This document shows, piece after piece, positions 34,870 through 39,804 of a stretch of DNA of 39,804 bases (position 1 is its first letter; each line of letters begins with the position of its first letter). The notes beneath the pieces were generated by a model. It did not search any database. It worked only from the letters and a program-made list of their open reading frames with translations, and was not told the origin of the DNA. The stretch is from assembly GCF_000427865.1 (NCBI RefSeq), contig NZ_ATYV01000024.1, positions 1-39,804 of the forward strand, written 5' to 3'. A program made the position numbers and the translations under genes. Origin of the DNA: Corynebacterium sputi DSM 45148. Lineage in GTDB: Bacteria; Actinomycetota; Actinomycetes; Mycobacteriales; Mycobacteriaceae.

Positions 34870-34872
34870 GCT
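34867..34872 (+). promoter_or_regulatory. -10 box of a probable leaderless promoter (YggS-type gene)
   Basis: TAGGCT overlaps the hrpB stop codon and ends 8 bases before ATG 34881, so the gene may have its own leaderless message in addition to read-through from hrpB. Confidence 0.4.
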
Positions 34873-34880
34873 TTTGGACC

Positions 34881-35579
34881 ATGAGTTTCACCGAGAGGTT
34901 CACGCAGATCCGCGACCGAGTCGACGCCGCTGCCCGCGAGGCCGGTCGAAACCCCTCCGACGTCCGGATTCTTCCCGTGAGCAAGACATTCCCGGCGGCC
35001 ACCGTCGCCGAGGCGTGGTCGGAACTGCAGGACTTTGGGTGCGACACGTTCGCGGAGAATCGAGTCCAAGAGGCCTCGGAAAAAGCATCGCTTCTCGACG
35101 GCCCCCGCTGGGCCGTCATCGGCCCCCTCCAAACGAACAAAGCCAGTCAGCTGGTGGCTTTCGCGTCGGAATTCCATGCCCTGGACCGACCGAAGGTGGC
35201 CGGTGCGCTGCAGCGCAAACTCGAAGAGGCGGACCGGACGCTGGAGGTGTTCATCCAGGTCAACTCCTCAGATGAACCGCAGAAGGCTGGCTTCACCATC
35301 GACGAGGCGCGAGAATTCGCTGCCGAACTCGGCCCCGAGGGGCCGTACCCGCGGTTGATCCCGCGCGGCTTCATGACGATGGCGATGCTCTCAACGGACG
35401 ACGACGCCATCCGCCGCTGCTTCTCCCGCACCCGCGAGCTCCGCAACGAGGTCGCACACGGGGACTTCCTCAGCGAATTGTCGATGGGAATGTCCGGCGA
35501 TTTCGAACTGGCAATTGCCGAGGGCGCCACCACGATCCGCGTGGGCCAGGCAATCTTCGGGGAACGCCCAGCGAACTAA
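34881..35579 (+). CDS. YggS family pyridoxal phosphate homeostasis protein
   Basis: Proteins of this family bind pyridoxal 5'-phosphate without a catalysed reaction of their own and keep free PLP and amino-acid pools in balance. The 232 residues form an alanine-racemase-like barrel. The PLP lysine is K35 in ILPVSKTFPA, followed by FAENRVQEA, W-x-VIGPLQTNKA (normally GxLQxNK), FIQVNSSDEPQKAGF, GFMTMAM and the C-terminal LSMGMSGDFELAIAEGATTIRVGQAIFG phosphate site. The ATG at 34881 matches the family start. It ends tail-to-tail with the BLUF gene, sharing the four bases CTAA. Confidence 0.94.
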   Translation: MSFTERFTQIRDRVDAAAREAGRNPSDVRILPVSKTFPAATVAEAWSELQDFGCDTFAENRVQEASEKASLLDGPRWAVIGPLQTNKASQLVAFASEFHALDRPKVAGALQRKLEEADRTLEVFIQVNSSDEPQKAGFTIDEAREFAAELGPEGPYPRLIPRGFMTMAMLSTDDDAIRRCFSRTRELRNEVAHGDFLSELSMGMSGDFELAIAEGATTIRVGQAIFGERPAN

Positions 35580-36013
35580 ATCCCCGCGCCCTCTTTCACC
35601 TTGAACCACAACGAGAACTCGGTGGCTGCGCGGCTGAGGATGGAATAGTCAGTCTCTTGGGTCAGGTCACTGAAACTATCGCGGATACCCGCGCCTCCGT
35701 AGGGCCGACCTGCTCCGAGCTTCCGGTATCCCATCCGCCAGTCGGTGAATCGCCGATGTGCGGCTGATTCCTCAATGAGGACCCGAACGTCGCGGTGTCT
35801 GGGGTCGTCGTTAAGCACTGTCATGAGCGCATCAATGCGCTCCGGCGAGCCCTCCAAGAACTGAATAAAACGGTTACCGCGGAAAAGAAGGATCCCGGTG
35901 ATATCGGCCTCAGCGTTGTTGCGACGAGAGCTCGTGAGGATGTTCTGCAGATCCTCGTCATTGGGCTCAAAGGTGGCCTGACTGGTGTAGACGAGATACT
36001 TCAGAACCGTCAT
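35576..36013 (-). CDS. BLUF-domain blue-light sensor (short, stand-alone)
   Basis: BLUF domains bind FAD and change hydrogen bonding around it on blue light. In this 145-residue protein all photocycle residues are present: Tyr9 (LVYTSQA), Asn33 (SRRNNAEADITG) and Gln51 (FIQFLEG), matching Tyr8, Asn32 and Gln50 of cyanobacterial TePixD. DDPRHRDVRVLIEE and HRRFTDWRMGYRKLG complete the fold (about residues 4-95). Roughly 50 further residues, IRDSFSDLTQETDYSILSRAATEFSLW, have no recognised output domain such as EAL or cyclase, so signalling must go through a partner. Its start overlaps the end of an 80-residue gene by four bases, making that product the obvious candidate. Confidence 0.93.
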   Translation of the reverse strand: MTVLKYLVYTSQATFEPNDEDLQNILTSSRRNNAEADITGILLFRGNRFIQFLEGSPERIDALMTVLNDDPRHRDVRVLIEESAAHRRFTDWRMGYRKLGAGRPYGGAGIRDSFSDLTQETDYSILSRAATEFSLWFKVKEGAGI

Positions 36014-36252
36014 GGGTACACCACTACTTCCGACGAGGGCAGAAAACTATCGGTCAGACGCACCATGGCGACATCTAGTGCGTCGAACTCTCCCACCGAC
36101 TGCGACTTCATGTCGTAGGCATGGAAACCTTCGCCGGACGTATGGTCCACGTAACCGATGAAGTTTCCGGCGAAGCTGCCTACGTAGAAACCCGGCTCCA
36201 CCTCCGACCATGTGAATCTCGAGTCATCGACCACACGGGGGATCTCGTCCAT
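36010..36252 (-). CDS. Unknown 80-aa protein coupled to the BLUF sensor
   Basis: I do not recognise this family. The 80 residues look like a single compact, mostly beta domain: FTWSEVEPGFYVGSFAGNFIGYVDHT, then GFHAYDMKSQSVGEFDALDVAMVRL. There are many aromatic residues, no cysteine, no signal and no membrane span, so it should be cytoplasmic. AGGA five bases before the ATG is a fair ribosome binding site. It is the first gene of a two-gene unit with the BLUF sensor, overlapping it by four bases; equal dosage and physical contact are therefore plausible. It carries no DNA-binding motif that I can see. Confidence 0.8.
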   Translation of the reverse strand: MDEIPRVVDDSRFTWSEVEPGFYVGSFAGNFIGYVDHTSGEGFHAYDMKSQSVGEFDALDVAMVRLTDSFLPSSEVVVYP

Positions 36253-36309
36253 TATGTTCCTATCGTCATGACCTGCGATTCAGGCCGGGCAAAGACTAAC
36301 ACGAGTCGA

Positions 36310-38484
36310 TCACCTGTTCCCAGGAGTCTCCTGCTCGAACATCTGGCGATCGATCTCGTCGGTGAGAGTCTCCACGAATAGGTTCGTCAGATGGTCCATA
36401 TCGCGATAGACCAGCACATTGCCCACGACGCCGGGGCAACGACCGTTCTGGCAGAAAGCCTCTTGGAGGTTGATGTACACCACGTCCAGGCCTGCGTAAC
36501 CGCCACGCGACGGGTCGATCGGGCCGAGAGTGTCCGGAAAGGAACAGTCCGAGTTACCGGCGGCGACGCAGATACGCATATTGCGCTCGCCGTCCTTGAT
36601 GTACGCCGGCCACGGGTTGTCACGGACGCCGAAGGTGGTGATGCCGGCGGCGGAGAACTGGCTGACGGCGTCGTAGTACTCAGTGGGCACGTACTCAGTG
36701 CCGTCCGAATCTGGGTGCGCCGGCCGCGTGGTGGTCATAAAGACGCCCTCTGTCGGCGGGTGTTCCTTCACCCAGTTGATGACATTCGCAGACCACTCCG
36801 CGCACTCCGGGAAGTTCCGGCCGCTACCGGCGGCGTAGGAGTGGTTGAACGGGCAACCCATCTTCAGCATCGGGATCACGGCGAAGCCGCGCTTCTTACC
36901 GATCGCGTCCAGGGCAGGCAGGTAATGCTCCGAGTGGGACGCGCCGATCAGGTACAGCGTGTCCTCCGAACCGATATCTCCGTAGACACAAGGGATATCC
37001 GAGTTGCCCTGGTCCTGCGTGAAGATCAGGTCCGTGCCACCCCATCCGAGATAGCACCCATCTTCCTGCGTCTGCGGCTGCATGAAGGAAGACGTGGTTG
37101 TCAGCGGCAGCACCGGCTTATTGTCCGGGTAGCCGCGATCCTCTAGGGCAGCCTTCGCACCTGGGTAGTCGGCGTCGATAGCCGCTTCCAAAGTGTTCGT
37201 GGCGCGGTAGGTCAGGGTCCGCTCAAATACTGAGTGACTAAACAGCAACACGACGGCCAGAACCGACAGCCCCGCACCGGCCAAAGCCTTGTACTTGTGG
37301 GACGTCATTGCCTGGTACGCCTTGGAGAAGCTCGGCCATCCGCGCTCCGGTCGGCCTTCTTCTCCGAGCGGAATCTCGATCCACCGGTGCGTCGCCATGG
37401 CCAGCAGTACCGAGGCGATAATGACAACAATGCCGAGCGGAACCGAATGCGTCTCAACACCGAATGTCACCATCAGAATGATCAGCAGCGGCCAGTGCCA
37501 GAGGTACAGGGCGTACGAGATTCGACCAAGGAACTGGAACGGCTGCGTGGCCAGGAGTCGGTTCACTCCGCGGAGTCGTCCTTCTTCCTGACCGGCCAGG
37601 ATCACCAGAAGTGCGCCGGTGAGCGGGAACAGCGTCCACGGTCCCGGGAACAGTTCCACACCATTAAGGAAGAACGGCGTGGCCATGATCATCGCCATGC
37701 CGATGTACCCCAGGATGCGGCCGAAGTAGTGCGGCACCGGGATACGGATCAGCAGCAGACCAGCCAGGCCACCCAGGCCGACCTCCCAGAAACGGGAGCC
37801 CGTCGAGTAGTAGTTCGCCATCTGGTCGGAAGCGCTCATGTCCATCGCCTGCAGGAAGGACAGCAGGGTGCAGACAGACAACACCGACACAGCCACCAGC
37901 CAGATGGTCCGTTGGCGCACTCGCAGCGACTCAGAACGCTTCAGCGCGAGATTGACCAGCACGGCTCCGAACGCGAACGCCACCATCGCGACGAGGTAGA
38001 TCTGCATCTGCACGGACATCGACCACAGGTGCTGGAACGGGGAGACTCCGGTGCCCGCCTGGGCGTACTCAGATTCCGCGTCTACCAGCGCGATATTCAT
38101 GTAATAACCGACCGCAGGCGGCACATCGGAGAGAATGTCCGACCACATCCACCGACCATTGGCCAGCAGCATCCACCCGGTACACAAGCCGACGACCACC
38201 AACAGCGCCGGCGCCAGGCGCCTGATTAGCCTCACGACGGATTGCCACAGCCGGATCCCATAGGACCTCGCCGCGTTATTGATCTGGGACTTGAAGAAGA
38301 AGTAGCCGCCGATCAGCAGGAAGATGTCGACACCGGCCGACACTCGCCCGTCGAACACGTGGAAGAACACGACAAGCGCGATCGCCAGACCACGCAGGCC
38401 GTTGATGTCCTGCCGGTATCCAGTCCGGGGCAGCGCCGCCGGTTCCGGCTCGCGCCGCAATCCCGCGAAAATCTTGCTCAACAA
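36310..38484 (-). CDS. Membrane acyltransferase-3 with C-terminal SGNH domain (OafA/OafB-like)
   Basis: The enzyme moves an acyl group, usually acetyl, across or onto envelope glycans or lipids. The 724 residues begin with an acyltransferase-3 membrane domain of about ten spans: the RQDINGLRGLAIALVVFFHVFDG start with its Arg and His, VDIFLLIGGYFF, and RISYALYLWHWPLLI later on. One more span (about 400-420) links to an external SGNH-type hydrolase fold (about 450-720) with block I at LIGASHSEHYLPALDAIG and the final DMDHLTNLF carrying the Asp-x-x-His pair. Block I has Ala where most members have Asp (GASHS for GDSHS). The start is TTG at 38484 or 38481; a stop closes the frame upstream, so no ATG is available. 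In mycolic-acid bacteria, relatives modify trehalose mycolates or arabinogalactan. Confidence 0.9.
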   Translation of the reverse strand: MLSKIFAGLRREPEPAALPRTGYRQDINGLRGLAIALVVFFHVFDGRVSAGVDIFLLIGGYFFFKSQINNAARSYGIRLWQSVVRLIRRLAPALLVVVGLCTGWMLLANGRWMWSDILSDVPPAVGYYMNIALVDAESEYAQAGTGVSPFQHLWSMSVQMQIYLVAMVAFAFGAVLVNLALKRSESLRVRQRTIWLVAVSVLSVCTLLSFLQAMDMSASDQMANYYSTGSRFWEVGLGGLAGLLLIRIPVPHYFGRILGYIGMAMIMATPFFLNGVELFPGPWTLFPLTGALLVILAGQEEGRLRGVNRLLATQPFQFLGRISYALYLWHWPLLIILMVTFGVETHSVPLGIVVIIASVLLAMATHRWIEIPLGEEGRPERGWPSFSKAYQAMTSHKYKALAGAGLSVLAVVLLFSHSVFERTLTYRATNTLEAAIDADYPGAKAALEDRGYPDNKPVLPLTTTSSFMQPQTQEDGCYLGWGGTDLIFTQDQGNSDIPCVYGDIGSEDTLYLIGASHSEHYLPALDAIGKKRGFAVIPMLKMGCPFNHSYAAGSGRNFPECAEWSANVINWVKEHPPTEGVFMTTTRPAHPDSDGTEYVPTEYYDAVSQFSAAGITTFGVRDNPWPAYIKDGERNMRICVAAGNSDCSFPDTLGPIDPSRGGYAGLDVVYINLQEAFCQNGRCPGVVGNVLVYRDMDHLTNLFVETLTDEIDRQMFEQETPGNR

Positions 38485-38640
38485 ATCTGACTCAGTCCTG
38501 ACTCAACGTCGTCCGGAGGTGATCACCGGTGAATTCTCTCCCTTTAAACTGGTCAAGGGTAACCGACTCAGTCCCGCTACGGGAAAAGTCGAAGGCTAGA
38601 TCAGGGCCCTTCACCGGGGCCGACATGCGAGAATAAGCGC
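38485..38640. promoter_or_regulatory. Divergent control region with spaced TGACTCA repeats
   Basis: TGACTCA occurs at 38488-38494 and 38499-38505, exactly 11 bases apart, and CGACTCAGTCC at 38564-38574 repeats the longer form TGACTCAGTCC (38488-38498). A 10-bp palindrome GGTGATCACC lies at 38518-38527. The repeat spacing of one helical turn suggests a bound regulator for the acyltransferase gene. On the other strand GAGAAT (38629-38634) ends 6 bases before the ATG at 38641. Confidence 0.4.
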
Positions 38641-39018
38641 ATGATGAGCTACCTGTTCCGCACTGCCCTCAACGGCTTCGCCCTGTGGGTGATGACCTTG
38701 GTCGTTCCCGGCGCCAACTTCGTCGGAGGCAATGACACCGCCAGCCAGCTCGGCGTTATCTTCGTCGTCGCGGCTCTGTTTGGTCTGGTCAACGCGATCA
38801 AGCCGATCCTGCAGATCCTCTCGCTTCCCCTGCTGATTCTCACGCTTGGTCTCTTCAGCATCGTTATCAATGCTTTCCTTCTCTGGCTGACGTCTCAGTT
38901 CACAAAGGTCCTCGGGTGGGGCCTGACGGTTGATCCGTTCTGGTGGCAGGCCATCTTCGGCGCGATTGTGCTGTCCGTAGTCAGTTGGGCGCTGGCAGCC
39001 GTTACTTCGCGCAACTGA
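38641..39018 (+). CDS. Phage holin family 4 / YvlD-like membrane protein
   Basis: This 125-residue protein has four hydrophobic spans (about 6-24, 38-60, 62-85 and 100-121) and the family core NAIKPILQILSLPLLILTLGLFSIVINAFLLWLTS. The domain is named after a phage holin group, but in most bacterial genomes such proteins are resident small membrane proteins of unknown role; Bacillus YvlD is linked to envelope stress. No phage genes lie nearby, so a holin function is unlikely here. It starts without a Shine-Dalgarno sequence, 6 bases after a weak -10 box. Confidence 0.88.
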   Translation: MMSYLFRTALNGFALWVMTLVVPGANFVGGNDTASQLGVIFVVAALFGLVNAIKPILQILSLPLLILTLGLFSIVINAFLLWLTSQFTKVLGWGLTVDPFWWQAIFGAIVLSVVSWALAAVTSRN

Positions 39019-39040
39019 TCATTGCGGCACACTGGGCCGC

Positions 39041-39526
39041 ATGAGCATCTTCGACATTGACATCAATTCCCTCGACGGCGAGCCGGCAAACCTCAGCCAG
39101 TACCAGGGCCAGACTGTTCTGGTGGTGAATGTGGCTTCCAAGTGTGGTCTCACGCCCCAGTACACCGGCCTGGAGAATCTCCAGAAAGCCTACGGCGACA
39201 AGGGTTTCACCGTTCTGGGTGTGCCCTGCAACCAGTTCATGGGCCAGGAGCCCGGCAGCCCCGAGGAAATCGCAGAGTTCTGCTCCGCGACGTACGGCGT
39301 CACCTTCCCGATGACGGAGAAGGTCGATGTGAATGGCGACAACCGCCACCCGCTTTACGACGCCCTCATCTCCACACCCGACTCCACCGGCCACACTGGA
39401 GACATTCGCTGGAACTTTGAAAAGTTCCTTATCTCCCCGGAGGGTGAAGTCGTGGATCGCTTCGATCCGCAGACCGAGCCGGAAGACGCGAAGGTGACTG
39501 CGGCGATCGAGGAGCAGCTCGCCTAG
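39041..39526 (+). CDS. Glutathione peroxidase family protein, probably thioredoxin-dependent
   Basis: The enzyme reduces peroxides. The 161 residues show the complete catalytic set: Cys35 in NVASKCGLTPQY, Gln70 in FMGQEPGS, and Trp124-Asn125 in RWNFEKFLI. Cysteine replaces selenocysteine. Cys81 (FCSATYGVTFPM) stands where thioredoxin-dependent members keep their resolving cysteine, which fits bacteria that use mycothiol and thioredoxin and lack glutathione. Peroxide made by an oxidase-type lipid pathway such as that at 10.5 kb would be one source, although the genes are far apart. The ATG has a CACACT box 7 bases upstream and no ribosome binding site, so it may be leaderless. Confidence 0.93.
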   Translation: MSIFDIDINSLDGEPANLSQYQGQTVLVVNVASKCGLTPQYTGLENLQKAYGDKGFTVLGVPCNQFMGQEPGSPEEIAEFCSATYGVTFPMTEKVDVNGDNRHPLYDALISTPDSTGHTGDIRWNFEKFLISPEGEVVDRFDPQTEPEDAKVTAAIEEQLA

Positions 39527-39550
39527 GCAACACATACCAGCAGGTGAACA

Positions 39551-39568
39551 TTCGATAACACTATCGAA
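39551..39568. promoter_or_regulatory. Candidate LexA-type palindrome
   Basis: TTCGATAACACTATCGAA has perfect 7-bp arms around ACAC. It has the 16-base frame of the actinobacterial SOS box TCGAAC-N4-GTTCGA but differs at the two inner bases of each arm. It lies about 100 bases before a DUF222-type gene, a class whose mycobacterial members (13E12 family) are known SOS genes. A second inverted pair GTCGAAC / GTTCGAC occurs at 39612-39618 and 39633-39639, but with a 14-base gap. Confidence 0.4.
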
Positions 39569-39664
39569 ACAACCCCCTGGCCTCTTGAAACCGCAGAAAC
39601 AACCTGCAATAGTCGAACACACCAGCGAAACAGTTCGACATCAAGAACAAAGGGGGGCACCACC

Positions 39665-39804
39665 ATGGACAACACCCACGGCACCACCAACTGCCCCTTC
39701 ACCGCAGCCCTCGCCGAGACCGCACCACAATGGGCACACGAGAACACCTCCGCCCGCGCCGAAGCAGCGCTGAACCGCAACCGCAGCGAACTCACCCTCG
39801 CCGC
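39665..39804 (+). CDS. DUF222-type (13E12/HNH) protein, N-terminal fragment at window edge
   Basis: Only the first 46 residues are in the window. AAGGGGGG ends about 7 bases before the ATG and is a strong ribosome binding site. The fragment includes FTAALAETAPQWAHEN and RAEAALNRNRSELTLA, which resembles the start of corynebacterial DUF222 proteins that often carry an HNH nuclease domain at the far end. This is a likeness to a short piece and needs the rest of the gene for proof. Confidence 0.5.
   Translation, partial: MDNTHGTTNCPFTAALAETAPQWAHENTSARAEAALNRNRSELTLA

Noticed and set aside
38641..39018. A phage holin indicating a prophage
   Set aside because: The family is common as a resident membrane protein, and no phage structural, lysis or integrase genes lie nearby.
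1..39804. CRISPR arrays or other regularly spaced repeats
   Set aside because: I saw no direct repeat with regular 30-40 base spacers and no cas-like gene.

Overview
The window reads as chromosomal DNA of a high-GC actinobacterium, most likely Corynebacterium or a close relative. The supporting signs are a membrane malate:quinone oxidoreductase of corynebacterial type, a gltB-gltD pair with an actinobacterial large subunit, an acyltransferase-3/SGNH envelope enzyme, a DUF222-type gene start at the right edge, and many genes whose start codon lies 6-8 bases behind a TAnnnT -10 box, which is the leaderless arrangement common in this group. The species cannot be named from the sequence alone.

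Layout. 1-1.3 kb: the 3' end of an IS3-type transposase abuts an mqo gene that has lost its N-terminal third. 1.6-3.1 kb: a 41-residue membrane peptide, an S4 RNA-binding protein, an HPP-family membrane protein and a YbjQ protein. 3.1-9.3 kb: gltB-gltD (glutamate synthase) on the minus strand, closed by a clear terminator. 9.5-10.4 kb: a membrane-anchored HNH nuclease. 10.5-17.9 kb: a lipid block with an acyl-CoA oxidase-like enzyme, an acyl-CoA synthetase, two short-chain dehydrogenases and a FadH-like 2,4-dienoyl-CoA reductase. 17.9-19.1 kb: an MFS transporter. 19.1-23.1 kb: an ABC importer (lipoprotein, ATPase, fused double permease) followed by a nucleoside deoxyribosyltransferase. 23.1-25.6 kb: a nitroreductase, a hemolysin-III-type membrane protein, and divergent ogt and tag DNA-repair genes. 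25.6-27.8 kb: a small island that looks AT-richer than its surroundings, with a 23-bp inverted repeat at one edge, a PIN-like nuclease gene in the middle and a degenerate tRNA at the other edge. 27.8-32.5 kb: an operon of amidohydrolase, cation diffusion facilitator and two ABC exporter halves. 32.5-35.6 kb: HrpB helicase and a YggS-type PLP protein. 35.6-36.3 kb: a BLUF blue-light sensor coupled to an unknown 80-residue protein. 36.3-39.5 kb: an envelope acyltransferase, a small four-helix membrane protein and a glutathione peroxidase. 39.5-39.8 kb: the start of a DUF222-type gene behind a palindrome resembling a LexA box.

How the genes fit together. GltB and GltD form one enzyme complex. 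The lipid block supplies activation, the first oxidation step and removal of inconvenient double bonds, so it can feed beta-oxidation. The ABC importer and deoxyribosyltransferase suggest uptake of a base-like compound. The two ABC exporter halves have complementary defects that leave one complete ATP site between them. The best candidates for something undescribed are the BLUF sensor with its unknown partner, the exporter half lacking Walker A, and the lone PIN-like protein in its island.
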